60,396 nucleotides of DNA from the NCBI GenBank assembly GCA_025330725.1, contig JAIWND010000070.1:1-60396 (forward strand), given 5' to 3'. Source of the stretch: Chlamydoabsidia padenii (Eukaryota > Mucoromycota > Mucoromycetes > Mucorales > Cunninghamellaceae). Below are positions 1 through 10,312 of this stretch, piece after piece. The position numbers and the translations under genes were made by a program. Below the pieces are notes generated by a model. The model worked only from the letters and a program-made list of their open reading frames with translations, did not search any database and was not told the origin of the DNA. The first letter of the stretch is position 1. Every line of letters starts with the position of its first letter.

Positions 1-95
1 GTCTGACCAGTCGGATCGTAACAGAGAGACATCACTATCGTAGGCCATCGTGTACATAGTGTTCGATGCGTATATATAATCTATTGTTGACATGA

Positions 96-698
96 TCATC
101 TGTGACCGTTGGGTATATCTTGACTGTCGCTGATGTTCATAGTGTTCTTGAAATGTTCGTCTATAAATGATACCCAGTTGAGTGAGGTGTGTTGATGTAT
201 ATTTGGTCGATTCAAAGAATAATTAAAATCGCCAGCTATTATTAGTCGGTCCATATCCACTGTGCCTTGTTGTGAGTGTTGTTGTAGTAGATCTAGAATA
301 GAGTTAAAGAAGAGGCGGCGAGCCTGCCCAGATTTAGCAGGTGCATAAATGTTTAATATATAAAAAGGATAGTAATGATCATTTGGATGAGAGACTTGAC
401 CAAGAATGACCCGATCGTTTTGTTGAGTGTCGAGAGCTGTGAGTTTAAAATTGTCAGAGTATGAGACCAGGCCACAATGAGGTGTCCATATTGAGTGTGT
501 AGTTTGTAGTTGTGATTCGAAAGTTGGAATGATGACGGGTGAAGCGTGTGTTTCTTGAAATGCGTAGATATCTGGTTTGTTGTTGCGAAGATATCGGTGG
601 AATGATGACTGTTGAGTTTTCGATGCTGACTTCACCAAGCTGTTACAATTGAGTGAAGCTAGTTGACAAGTGATTGATTTGATCCCCATATTAGACAT
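96..698 (-). CDS. LINE ORF2, N-terminal apurinic-like endonuclease domain (partial)
   Basis: This 200-residue frame reads as the endonuclease/exonuclease/phosphatase fold that nicks target DNA for target-primed reverse transcription. Visible signatures are the early LNCNS motif, the catalytic-type QETHA stretch near residue 50, NIYAP near 115 and the GDFN motif near 155. The reading frame ends at a stop at 96-98, before any reverse transcriptase. The start ATG sits inside the last codons of ORF1, so translation probably depends on termination-reinitiation if the parent element is active. Confidence 0.85.
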   Translation of the reverse strand: MSNMGIKSITCQLASLNCNSLVKSASKTQQSSFHRYLRNNKPDIYAFQETHASPVIIPTFESQLQTTHSIWTPHCGLVSYSDNFKLTALDTQQNDRVILGQVSHPNDHYYPFYILNIYAPAKSGQARRLFFNSILDLLQQHSQQGTVDMDRLIIAGDFNYSLNRPNIHQHTSLNWVSFIDEHFKNTMNISDSQDIPNGHR

Positions 699-2052
699 AT
701 TTAGATGGTGGGCGGACTTGTCGACCGGAAGCAGTTCGAATTATTGGTAGAGGTGGATTACGTCTAGGTGTAATCGACGGAGAATGTACAATATTTTCCC
801 CAATGTCAAGGGAAGGGACATTGTGATTGTCCTTGTCTGTGTCCCCTTGTTCCTGACCCATATCTAAATCGGGTTCTTCCACATATTGTTGTCTGGTGTT
901 GAGTTCGTTTGCTTGGCGCTCAATGTATTCGTCGAGTGATGTGGTGTCCGAGTCAGTGTCAGATTCGTCGATCATGATCGGGCGTTTGTTGCCAATGGTG
1001 GGTTCTTGTTGAGGAGCTATTATCGTGGCCGTGTTGATTGCATCCCCGATCTCGATTGCATCCTCGACGTCTGGTGTTGCTTGGTCTTCTAAAATGGTGT
1101 ATAGATTAGTACTCTTTGGACTATAGCTTACCGGTGTATTGTCGACCTTGGATCTCGTAGAATCATGAGGTGTTTGGTTGGCCAGTGGAGTCTTGCGTGG
1201 TTTCTTCGGAGTTTTCTTAGGACAAGTGGCAGCGCGATGGCCTTGGTCTTTGCAGTAGTAACATGTCATGCTGGCAATTGATTTGGCGCAGTCGTATTTG
1301 GAATGACCTTCTTCGTGGCAATACCGACACCAAGTAGGCATGTTCGCCCAGACTGCATGGAAGCTGTCCAGAGTGTCGACATAGGGTACCTTATGTTGTA
1401 GAGGCTGAATGGAGGTCGTGAGGTTGTTGTTGTCCGTGGAGTTTCGTATGCATAGAATTGCTGATCCAGTACCCATAAACATTCCAGATGGGTCTTTGAA
1501 GAGCGACAAGTCGTGTACTACACCGTACGGAGTGAGACTGGCAATCAATTTTGGTACCAGGAATCTTTCTGGTTCAAAAGGGAGTTTAGATAAGGTTAGT
1601 CGGACAATGTTGCTGTCGTCATCAAGAGCTTGGCAGGGGATTGTCGTGAAACGGCCCTGTGGAGTATCAAAGGTCAGACCGTTCGTAGTAACGTTGGATT
1701 CTTCTTCGTTGTCAATGTATGCTTCCAAATAGCGTTTGTTGTCCCGTTTGTCCTTAATATCTCGGCAGCCATAGATTGCAGGTGCCTGTTCCCGAACGAG
1801 TTGATTGATGGTGCCAGTGACAATGTTGGATGATAAGAAGGAGATATCAAATAAAAGGCCTCCTTTGGTTTGAGAGGTTTTCCAAATACGAGTATGGATT
1901 GTCTTCGTGGCGTTCGTATTCTTGACTGCTTCAGAGAAGGAGCGATTACTTGTTGTTTGTGAGTTGATTGAGTGAGTGGGGGGTTGTTTTCCCGACTCCA
2001 CCGAAATGGACTGATTATTAAGTGAAAGAGTCATGAAGAAAAAGACAATCAA
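691..2052 (-). CDS. LINE ORF1, Gag-like nucleic-acid-binding protein with two CCHC knuckles
   Basis: A 453-residue frame. Near residues 240-280 it has two adjacent CCHC zinc knuckles (C-x2-C-x4-H-x4-C spacing, around WCRYCHEEGHSKYDC and CYYCKDQGHRAATC), as in ORF1/Gag proteins that coat retrotransposon RNA. The region before them resembles an RRM-like fold in hydrophobic pattern, and the tail is low-complexity, acidic and Ser/Thr-rich. The stop codon overlaps the ORF2 start by eight bases (ATGTCTAA). The frame is open and could be functional. The start at 2052 is simply the first ATG; an internal Met is possible. Confidence 0.8.
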   Translation of the reverse strand: MIVFFFMTLSLNNQSISVESGKQPPTHSINSQTTSNRSFSEAVKNTNATKTIHTRIWKTSQTKGGLLFDISFLSSNIVTGTINQLVREQAPAIYGCRDIKDKRDNKRYLEAYIDNEEESNVTTNGLTFDTPQGRFTTIPCQALDDDSNIVRLTLSKLPFEPERFLVPKLIASLTPYGVVHDLSLFKDPSGMFMGTGSAILCIRNSTDNNNLTTSIQPLQHKVPYVDTLDSFHAVWANMPTWCRYCHEEGHSKYDCAKSIASMTCYYCKDQGHRAATCPKKTPKKPRKTPLANQTPHDSTRSKVDNTPVSYSPKSTNLYTILEDQATPDVEDAIEIGDAINTATIIAPQQEPTIGNKRPIMIDESDTDSDTTSLDEYIERQANELNTRQQYVEEPDLDMGQEQGDTDKDNHNVPSLDIGENIVHSPSITPRRNPPLPIIRTASGRQVRPPSKYV

Positions 2053-2160
2053 TAAAATGACAACTCTTTCACTTTAACTTCATCTGACATTACAACTCCG
2101 CTTCCTGACTTCGCTCATTACATTACAGTCTATATAGCACAAGGTCGGACGACCTAAAAG

Positions 2161-2219
2161 TCAGACGGAAAAGTGTCTGGAGAGCGACCTAACAGACTTT
2201 TTTTCTTCTTCACTTGAAT
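2161..2219. other. short spacer between LINE and MULE debris
   Basis: I see no gene or repeat of my own recognition between the LINE 5' region and the MULE remnant. It may include the LINE promoter, since non-LTR elements carry internal 5' promoters. Confidence 0.3.
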
Positions 2220-2862
2220 AAACAAGCTCATTACGTCTCGTAATCACGTCCCATATCACACCACATACTTTCAATCCAACGAAGCCATTCGCCAGCAATC
2301 TGCCCGGGAAATGTATATTTATTGTCATGATAATGGTCTTCAAGATACATGGGCTTATCTTTATCGTAATTGGTATACCCGAATCAATTACAATCGCTGG
2401 GCCAAATCTGGTGTCATTGGCAAGATACCCATTGGCAAAACGACGATGATGGTGCGAGCCCATTGGGAAGTACTCAAACGAACTCACCTCTACCACTACA
2501 ATCGTGCGCGTCTTGATCTCGTCGTCTTGGTGATTATACAGCACTACTACCAAAAACTGAAGGTTAAATACCAATCAATAATAGTGTATCGATCGGGGAC
2601 GTCGACCTTTGAATCGCGCTTTATGCACGAATGGATTAAGGGCAGACTTGCCATCGTTTCAAACGTACAATATTTAATCGATTCGACCCAATGGGTGTGT
2701 GGTTGCCCAGCTTTTTTACATAGTCCAGTGGCACTTTGCAAGCATTTGGTCAAGTCATACATAACAACGACAAACAGTGATTTGGTAAACAGGCGGTTTT
2801 TTATTAAAAGATCACATACACCACCCTTTATTATTTTTTTGCTAGTAAGGAATCTATTTTAA
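2220..2862 (+). pseudogene. MULE transposase C-terminal remnant with SWIM zinc finger
   Basis: The plus frame is open from about 2220, upstream of the first Met at 2311. It shows the transposase block that precedes the SWIM finger (HWEVLKRTHLYHYNRARLDL, the counterpart of NYIESWHNQLKT...RRLDRLVF in the other MULE copies in this window). It also has the SWIM motif CGCP...CKHL near residues 130-145 (CxC...CxH). The DDE catalytic core is absent, so this is a 5'-truncated copy. It reads into A/T-rich sequence and stops at 2862. Confidence 0.8.
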
Positions 2863-2898
2863 TATATCTGTACCTACTGTTAACTATATACTAACCGT

Positions 2899-3423
2899 GT
2901 GTTTCCAAAGACTACAAACCCAAACACCTATCATCCTGGTAATCATCCACGAGAAGGTCTTCTTGCCCGCCCGCCTTTGCGCCGTCGTATCACCAACATC
3001 AATCGTACAGTAGAGCAGGAGGACTTGATGATTCTGCCACGAAAAACCAACGGACCCCTACCAGCCCCTCCACCACGATTCGAAATACCACAATTGGTGA
3101 TCCCCCCAAGAAGGGTGCAACAACAAGACGCACCGGTTGTAGACGAGGAACGTGAGTACTTGGCCAACGAAACCAGGTATAGAGAAATACGTGTCGAAGC
3201 AAGACGATTGAGAGACCAATTGGCAAGAGTCGAAGAAAGAGAAGAAGAAAGGAATGCTTATATTAGAAGGTTAACATCCAATCCCGCACAAGGTACTGGG
3301 TTTGCCCGTGCTTTAAATGACAATAACGTAGATGCTTACCTTGATGCTGTTATTGGAGAGCGCCAACGGACAACATTACCAAGAACCTGGCGGGACGACA
3401 ACCCCTATACAAGACATTTATAA
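2899..3423 (+). CDS. probable C-terminal tail segment of the same MULE transposase
   Basis: A 174-codon frame directly follows the SWIM remnant. It is Pro-rich at first, then has a strongly charged helical stretch (about residues 85-125, rich in Glu and Arg with a coiled-coil rhythm). I do not recognise a catalytic domain. Three other MULE copies here (ending near 24417, 33362 and 58108) also carry a short helical tail after the SWIM finger, so the simplest reading is that this is the last part of the transposase, possibly a separate exon. An independent passenger ORF is the alternative. Confidence 0.45.
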   Translation: MFPKTTNPNTYHPGNHPREGLLARPPLRRRITNINRTVEQEDLMILPRKTNGPLPAPPPRFEIPQLVIPPRRVQQQDAPVVDEEREYLANETRYREIRVEARRLRDQLARVEEREEERNAYIRRLTSNPAQGTGFARALNDNNVDAYLDAVIGERQRTTLPRTWRDDNPYTRHL

Positions 3424-3574
3424 TTAACTACCTATTCAATATCAATCGTTTTTTTTACCATAAATTAAGGAGTTTACGTTTTCGATTTGCACCGTTTGCA
3501 ATAAATGGTAGTGTCAGCAGTGTTAGTATTAGGGTTGTTCATAGTAGAAGTGAAGATTGTAAAATGGAGAGGAT

Positions 3575-4313
3575 GTGAAAAGGAAGAAAAAAAAGGATGA
3601 AGAGAGAGGTGAAAAAAAAAAAGAGGAAGGGGTTTTATTTGGATCACGTTTTCCTACCGCGTCAACCCAAGTCGTGTCTGAACATCCGCGATTTTTGGGA
3701 AACGCAAAGGGTTCGTTATTACCCTTCATTTTAAAACGACGTCAGTTTCCTGTGCGACCCGCGTTTGCCATGACCATTCACAAGGCACAAGTTCAGACAC
3801 TTTCAATGTGGGTATGTACCTGAATGATCCTGTATTCACACATGGCCAACTCTACGTGGCCCTTTCCCGATCAACAAACTCACAAAACCTTCATGTCGTC
3901 ATTCCTACCAACACATCAGCATCCATTCCTTCAACCCCGAATGTAGTTTACACTGAAGTGCTTATCTGAACAACCCACCCTCTTTTTTCTTCTTCTTCTT
4001 TCTCTTCTTCTAGCCATACAAGTACTTTTTTTTCTGCTTCGTCCAGCTATTAAACCGCTTACTTTTTTTTTCCCTTACTCTTTTCGGTCATGCAACCTCC
4101 GCTTTTTTTTTATTTTTTTTTATATATAGCTTCTACAAGCTACATGATATCATTCATTACATTTTTAACATCTTTCCAAGCGACTGTGACTCAAATCTTG
4201 ATAACAAACTGTAACCCAACATATACTACACAAACTGTTATTTTATTGAAATTTTAAAGCGTCTTGGGGGCGGGGGTGGGGACGGCCCGAGCGAAGCGAA
4301 GAGGGGGCGCTGG
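3575..4313 (+). mobile_element. Helitron remnant: C-terminus of RepHel helicase and 3' terminus
   Basis: Two overlapping plus frames encode the end of a Pif1-type helicase. The first holds KRRQFPVRPAFAMTIHKAQ; the second holds LYVALSRSTNSQNLHVV (motif VI). They are offset by one base near 3810, so the gene is broken. The usual HKAQGQTL reads HKAQVQTL. About 340 bases after the helicase stop the sequence becomes GC-rich (4266-4313, with CGAGCGAAGCG) and ends in CTGG followed by T. This fits the Helitron rule of a 3' hairpin, CTRR, and insertion between A and T. Confidence 0.75.
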
Positions 4314-4372
4314 TTGACAAAGATAATAATAAAAACATTCTATTCTATAAACTATATACTATATACTATTAA

Positions 4373-4540
4373 TTAAGACTGTCCATACAAGGATACACTT
4401 CTATTATCAACATCATCGCCTATATTGATGGATGTTTTGACCTTGTCACATAGTTCGTCCACCAAGACATCATCATTAAGTACCCTTTTGTTCGCATTAT
4501 GGGTGGATTTGATGATGTGTTCCTTTCTAGAATACCTATC
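4373..4540 (-). CDS. last exon of an unrecognised gene
   Basis: On the minus strand a frame is open from about 4540 to a TAA at 4373-4375 and reads as ordinary protein (for example DDVLVDELCDKVKTSINIG). The candidate acceptor is the TCTAG near 4541. I could not follow the gene upstream with certainty. The frame around 4900-4982 (NQRLMVVNQVSQGAK) with a GTAAAG donor could be an earlier exon. No family is recognised. The Helitron end lies only about 60 bases downstream. Confidence 0.3.
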   Translation of the reverse strand, partial: DRYSRKEHIIKSTHNANKRVLNDDVLVDELCDKVKTSINIGDDVDNRSVSLYGQS

Positions 4541-5204
4541 TTTTCATTAAAGTCCAATATCATGGTGTCAATGCAGAAGAAGTAGAGGAGGCAGGAGAAG
4601 CGAGAGGTACCTAAGGAAATGAGGTAATAGAAGCTGTAAAGAGAGAGAAAGAGAGAAAGAGAGAGGTTTGTAGTAGGGTATTACCTTCAATTTGAATAGG
4701 AGAAATTCAAGCTTGCAGATTCCAGATATGAAGAGATTGAGAGTTGGTGATGGAAGACATTGTTGAAAGGTGAAGGTTAAAGTAATAAAAAAGAACTGTG
4801 GAAGGAGGAAGAAAAAAAAAAAAAAGTCGCTGATCCAATTCGTGACAAAAGATTTTTTGTGGCGATTTAAGGATTTTTCTTTTAGCTCGGCGGCCTTTAC
4901 CAAATAAATCGCGGCTTTTGAAATTTGACTTTGCACCCTGTGAAACCTGATTGACGACCATTAATCTCTGATTTTGCCCCAATCCACTTTTGGTTTGCAG
5001 TGATGAAATTTTTGTGCTGATACACTAAGAAAACCCTACCCAACATCCACTCTTCGCAGATACTTGATATACACCCTATGAGATATATAGTACCAAATAA
5101 ATCTGATCGTCATATTAATATTTATATGAATATGTATTTATTGTTTTGAGAAATAATCTGGACAACTAGGTAATTTGCCGTTACAGTTTTATTAAGATTG
5201 AGCT
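4541..5204. other. intergenic, no firm gene
   Basis: Purine-rich low-complexity stretches (AGAG repeats near 4640-4665, A-run near 4812) and no open frame I trust on either strand. It contains the 3' flank of the channel gene and perhaps upstream exons of the unrecognised minus-strand gene. Confidence 0.4.
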
Positions 5205-7432
5205 CTACATCATGGCACTAAACATCATTGTAGCGGCAGCCCCGGCTGATGCTCCCGAATCAGCTGCACTACCAGACTCACCACCAGCACCACCATTAGT
5301 TCCACCTGATGCAACTGGTACTCTACCATCGTCATTGTCGTCGTCGTCGTCTTGATATGGGCGGCGTTGGTGTAAACCTTCGTTTTTTCCTCTATCTGAA
5401 ACTGAGTGCGCATGATCTAATGGGTGGTGACGCTCATTCACGCCACCATCACCCTCGTTGAAAGGCTGACGAGGCATGGAATAATCGATTTGGAGGCGTG
5501 TGCATTCTTCCTTGAGTTCAAGCATAAAATTGTTGTGACGAACCATTCGACCAGTAGGATCTTGCCAGTTTTCAGTGTGACAAAAGTAATAACTAAGGTT
5601 GATCTTGTTTTGATTTTCAAAAGATACCACCGTAACACTTACACAGTTTGGAATGTAGAGCTTTGGGAACTGATTACAGAATTCGAACATGTGTTCGCGG
5701 AGTTGGTGCAGTTTCCAAGTGGGAGTATTGAAAGCAACATTCAAAGCTAAACAGTAACAAATAATGGGTAGCGTAGTGAGTATTAAGATATGTACATATA
5801 AATATATTAAAAAGTAAGACTTACGAACTGTTTCACCCATTGGACCTGTTCGACGGACATTAATAATATATAGTGCTGATAAAATTGCGTTTTTGACATA
5901 TACAACGGAGCCGTCCCATTTGCTACAATCAGAATACAATTTAAAACAGATGAATTTTAGTGATTCGATTATGTTGAGTCGATTATGTTGAGCAAAGACG
6001 TAAACTTACAGGAAGGTTGTAACCAATAAACCAACATTATCCACAGTAAAGTTGTCAGTTCCAATAAATACGCGGTCTCCTGCATCAAAGGGGTGCTGAA
6101 ATACAGTAGTGGGGCAGTGTGAATTAGTAAACGGGTAAAAGAATATTATTATTAGTTTAGTAGTTTCAAATTATACTTACAGTGACAAAGACAAAAATGA
6201 TGGAATCAAAAGCTTCCTTGGCGCTATTTCCAAATACAAAACTAGCGGCAATGAAGGCACTCCACAAAGGCATCAGTTGGGTACCAACATTAACACCAAA
6301 AGCAGCGCAGACAATAATAACCTAATTAATAATGTTGATTAGTATTTTGCGTTTATATGACAAAAACAGAATTATTTTGTACTTTACCCAGATCGCAGTG
6401 AAAATAACTAGCAAAATGATGTCCATCTTCCCAGTGGCTTGAGATAAATCACGCATTGACCGGGCCAAATTTTTTCGTTCACGGTAAATCCGAATACAAC
6501 CTGAGCGTAATTCACGTTTACTTATATCACCATTTCCGTCCACGTCGAACAATCTAAAAGCAGCAGCAGCTTCTTCCTGTGTGCGGAAATAAGGGTACAA
6601 ATCGGCTTCAACCATGTAATCACGGGCAGGATCAGGACCCATCAAATTATGATAAATTCGTTTAGCCAATGACTTTGCTTGCTGGGAGGTACTTTGATTG
6701 TGTGAGGCTGCAGCAGAAACATTATTGGATTTTGATTTGATTTTTTTATATCCGCCCTTCAATAGTCGCCCTGGGATAGCTGATGTGGTGTTTAAAAAAG
6801 TGGTGTTGGTGTCCCGCGAGATCATTCGAGGGCGGCGTTGAGAGCTGGTGCTGTTGAAGTTATCACGTGGCAGTTGATCTGTCGAACTACGGTACTCATC
6901 TATGCTGCCAGCAGACCTGGTATGAGTGAGAGGAGGACGTTCATCGGATGAGGCATTGGCTGGGGTGTTGGTGTAGGAAGAGTCTTGACTGCCTTTACGA
7001 CTATTACCCGATCGAATTTTTTTAGTCAATTGAGTTAGTCGATATTTTGGTGGTGGTGGAGAAGCAATAGTTGTAGCATCGTCAGACAATGGTTGTTGTT
7101 GGTCATCATCTTGACTAAGATGTTTTTCATCATATCTTTTCAAAGGAGGTATAGCAATCAATGTATCGACATTTTGACTAGGGAAGCGGACATTGTTGTT
7201 AGTGGGCGCATTGTCGTCAGTATTAGTGTTCATGATGGAAGCTGGTTGTTTATTGTTATTGTTGTTCTCGTCCATCGATTGAGATCGGCTAGTGATGTTT
7301 TTAGCTTTCCGGCGGATTTTACCCAATAGGAACTCCTGCGGTGTTTTCCGTTTGACTTTTTTTAATTTGTCCAGAATTTTCAATGCCTTGTCGTTATCTT
7401 CAATGCGGCTACCATATGCTTTCCTTTGAACG

Positions 7433-7476
<44 letters not shown>

Positions 7477-8644
7477 AGTTTCTTTTCATTTTCCGTTCAT
7501 TTTCCGTCACCGACTCACTTGTGAAAAGATGTCACTATTAATTAGAAGATCGAGAAAAAGTGTCACGTTAGACAAAAAAAAAAACTTTACCGTGATAGCA
7601 AATCAAATTAGACTTACCAATCAACTGCAAGAAAAATTTTTCAACAAACAACAGGATCGAAGCAAAGAAGATGCATTCCCATATGCTGTAAAACACATGA
7701 ATGTATGAAGGTTGATCGGCATAAGAGGGGGGATTTTTGGAGTTATCCCAAGGTAAAGGAATGTGATCAGAAATAAAGGCCCAAGAGCCCCAAGTCCAGG
7801 CAGCAATGATAATACACTTGATGAATGTTCTCAAAGCCATGAAATACTAGGTTACAAGTAAAAAAAGTCTTAGTTACCATTTTCTTTCGGCCTTTTTTTT
7901 TTTTGAGAGAGAGAGAGAAAAACTTACTGATAAACGCATTCGTAAAACTTCAGTAGATTGTGGACGGAGAAACCCAAACAATTTCTTAATAGCCCAAGGA
8001 ACCAGCTCTACTGCCACCTGGGAGAGAAACCCAATGCACCACATGAAAGCCAAAAAGGTGAACCAGACCTTGAGGCTGTAAGGAACCATGGAAGTATCCT
8101 CAACGGCATCTTGTCCTTTGTAAATTTCAAAAATAGCAACGTCAATGGCAATCAGGATAAGTCCAAATAAGATAATGCAAGTCCAAACAATGTAGGAAGA
8201 GTTTTTGGATAGACAAATGAAGAGACTACTTTCAGAAATGGATTTCCCCTTTTTGGTTTCATCTTCTTCTTCTTCATCTCGCCCGGCCCAATCAAAATTT
8301 TCTTTTTTCTTTGCTTCATCATCCATTGCGCCTTCTTCACCAGACATAGGGAAATCAGGTGACATGACCAGTGCGGGGCCTGCCAAAGATGACAAAGGAA
8401 TTGATGCTGGTAAACCATCTTCTAGCAAAATTTCATCATCAGTGGTGTTCATAGTGCTGCTATTGTTGATGTTACTGTTAGTTTCTTGCTCAGGACGATC
8501 TAAAGCATCAGGGGGGTGACTATAGTGTTGCTGCTTTTGTTGCTGTTCTTCTTCATCAAGTTGTTCTAACTGTATTGTAGTAGAAGGTTCATTATCAAAT
8601 TTCCCAACATGCTGAGGAATATGCTGCCCTTCGTTTTCGTTCAT
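5205..8644 (-). CDS. MscS-family mechanosensitive channel with EF-hand (Msy1/Msy2 type)
   Basis: Seven exons join in phase: 8644-7928, 7846-7618, 7418-6388, 6321-6181, 6095-6010, 5922-5825 and 5746-5205, giving about 947 residues. A Ser/Asp-rich cytosolic N-terminus precedes hydrophobic segments near 146-170, 188-220, 240-265 and 285-312. A long basic disordered loop follows, then one EF-hand near 610-625 (FDVDGNGDIS...E, canonical Ca ligands). The MscS pore region then has HPFDAGDRV near 707. S. pombe Msy1 and Msy2 share this EF-hand plus MscS layout and sit in ER/perinuclear membranes, controlling Ca2+ rise after hypo-osmotic shock. The C-terminus is Gly/Ser/Ala-rich. The 41-nt A run at 7433-7473 lies within the second intron. 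Confidence 0.92.
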
Positions 8645-9029
8645 GTTCCAGCAAAAAAGAAAGAAAGAAACAAGTTAGACCTTCGAGCTGATAGCCACGA
8701 ATTAAAAATAGCGGACTTTCTCGAACAAACATTCTGCGAATTGAAAACTTGTTTCTGTGAAAGAGAAACCGTGATAGCCATATTTAGACTAGTTCCACTA
8801 TTTTCTGGGATAAGGGATATTCTGCGTTGCGTCGATACTTGATTTCAATTTTATATGGCGTGCAGTAAATTGTCTTTTTTTCCCTTTTGCTTGGTTTCGT
8901 TTTGGTTAGAATAATGTGATAATCTTCAGATCATTCTTCAAACAATCATATCTATGATAGTCGATCTTTTCCTTTTGAAAAACAGACAGACTATCCTATA
9001 AGCGGGGTTGAAATGGGGAAAAAGTAAAT
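8645..9029. other. 5' flank of the channel gene and 3' flank of the bZIP gene
   Basis: No coding frame is supported. The region holds the upstream sequence of the channel gene (start at 8644) and the terminator side of the bZIP gene (stop at 9030). Confidence 0.5.
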
Positions 9030-9879
9030 TTATTGAAAGCTTTTGGGGTTATCCAGCACGTGATCACAGGATAGCCGTACAATGTCTTCCAAGTACTTGA
9101 TCCTCTTTTTGTATTCCTGTTCCTTTGCAAGAAGACTCTTTTTTTCAGATTCTACAAGTGCATTATTCAGAACCAGCTGCGAGTTTTCACTTTGCAATTG
9201 CTGAATTTGATGTTCCAAGTGCTCGATATGCATTAATTTCTTCATTCTTGATTTTCTGGCTGCACTTGTATTCTACATAGAAAATTTCAGTCAGACATGC
9301 ATAAGTATGCAAAACCAAAAAAAAAAAAAAAAAAAAGGAGGGTAAGGCAGGAGGTATTACCTTGCGCCTTTTCAAAGTATCTTCGTCCAAAGTTCCATCT
9401 TCTGAGGGTTCAGGTTCAGGAAGCCTTCGAATACCTCGAGGTTTAGGTAGTGGTTTGGAGGGAGTTGTTGGAAGGACTGGATCTTCATGATGTAACTCCA
9501 AAGGAGGACGATCTTGCCCCCCGCCCCAAGAAATATTAAAAACTGAGGTATCTTCTGGTGGGCCGGATGTCGACGAGGAGCGCTGACTTGTTGTTATAAT
9601 CGTTGTAGGTGAAACATCTCGTGAAGAATTTGTGGCAAGTGGAAATGACGTTGTATCTAAAGCATCCTTAGGTGTAGACCACAAGGGGATAGGAGGGGGG
9701 GTTGAGCTCTCAGGCATACTTAAAGTATCGATATTATTCCACAAATTTGATGAGTTGTCTACGATATCACCAGATGGTGAAATGGCAGACGACTGTGGTG
9801 AAATGTGGTTCACCTCATCATTGCTAACTTGTTCGAGAGGCGGGAAAAATAGCTGGGTAGAGGACCTTCCTGTATGCAT
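9030..9879 (-). CDS. Gcn4/Cpc1-like bZIP transcription factor
   Basis: Two exons, 9879-9361 and 9272-9030, give about 253 residues. The intron splits the basic region: exon 1 ends LKRRK and exon 2 begins NTSAARKSRMKK, so the spliced protein has the invariant N-x2-AA-x2-SR core of Gcn4-type basic regions. A leucine zipper follows (LEHQIQQLQSENSQLVLNNA). The N-terminal part is Ser/Thr/Pro-rich, with an acidic aromatic patch (DTSVFNISWGG) that could activate. Gcn4/Cpc1 factors turn on amino-acid biosynthesis under starvation. The leader carries several upstream ORFs, which fits translational control. Confidence 0.85.
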
Positions 9880-9882
9880 TTC

Positions 9883-9918
9883 TTACAGAGTAAAAACAAA
9901 ACGATAAAAAAAGTACAT
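9883..9918 (-). promoter_or_regulatory. upstream ORF in bZIP leader (11 codons)
   Basis: ATG at 9918, stop TAA at 9883-9885, three bases before the main ATG at 9879. A ribosome translating it could reinitiate only after backtracking or a long scan, so it would lower main-ORF translation. It assumes that transcription starts upstream of 9918 and that this stretch is not an intron. Confidence 0.4.
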
Positions 9919-9953
9919 AAAACATCAGAGTACTGGGATTGGCCGAAAATTTT

Positions 9954-9983
9954 TCAGCCTCGTTGCTTAAAAAGGAAATCCAT
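9954..9983 (-). promoter_or_regulatory. upstream ORF in bZIP leader (9 codons)
   Basis: ATG at 9983 and TGA at 9954-9956. It is the short, non-overlapping kind of upstream ORF that permits reinitiation in Gcn4 leaders. Its relevance depends on the transcript start, which is unknown. Confidence 0.4.
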
Positions 9984-10312
9984 GTTGTAGAAGAAATCAT
10001 GCAAGATGATAGAATAGAATAGCCTTCACCTGTATGCCCAGCTATTTTATACATGTGAGTTTGTTCAAAATACAGTACATTAAAGTAGTTTTGTTGATCT
10101 CTCTCAATACAGCCTCTCTTGCTCTCTCTGCTCCAGAGTGAGTTTATCATAGTTTATGCATATTTTCGACCTTGCTGTCCTGGATTAGTAAATGAAAGTA
10201 ACTCTGCCATAATGAAAAAGATGTGTTACAACAATGATAAATTAGTGCCGTTTATTCGTAAGAACGTACCATGTAACGACAAAAAAAAAGAAGCAGTAAT
10301 GGCGATACCAAC

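Larger units (their letters stand above)
1..2060 (-). mobile_element. LINE-type non-LTR retrotransposon, 5' part, cut by window edge
   Basis: Two minus-strand reading frames in the order of a LINE lie here: a zinc-knuckle ORF1 and then an endonuclease ORF2 that runs toward position 1. The frame of ORF2 stops at 96, so either a frameshift lies there or the copy is dead; the reverse transcriptase would be to the left of the window. The 5' end is not defined, and I saw no target-site duplication. Identification rests on the endonuclease signatures plus the CCHC protein upstream, a combination typical of LINEs of the I/Tad/L1 groups. Confidence 0.85.
9824..10000 (-). promoter_or_regulatory. long upstream ORF overlapping the bZIP start
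   Basis: ATG at 10000 opens a 58-codon frame in another phase that runs through the main ATG (9879) and ends at 9824. If used, it would block main-frame initiation, the standard role of an overlapping inhibitory uORF. Confidence 0.35.

Noticed and set aside
2161..2574. Minus-strand frame opposite the MULE remnant
   Set aside because: The plus strand has clear SWIM and transposase motifs; the minus frame has none.
4568..4982. Hydrophobic Leu-rich minus frame
   Set aside because: It comes from GA-rich low-complexity DNA and does not connect to other exons.
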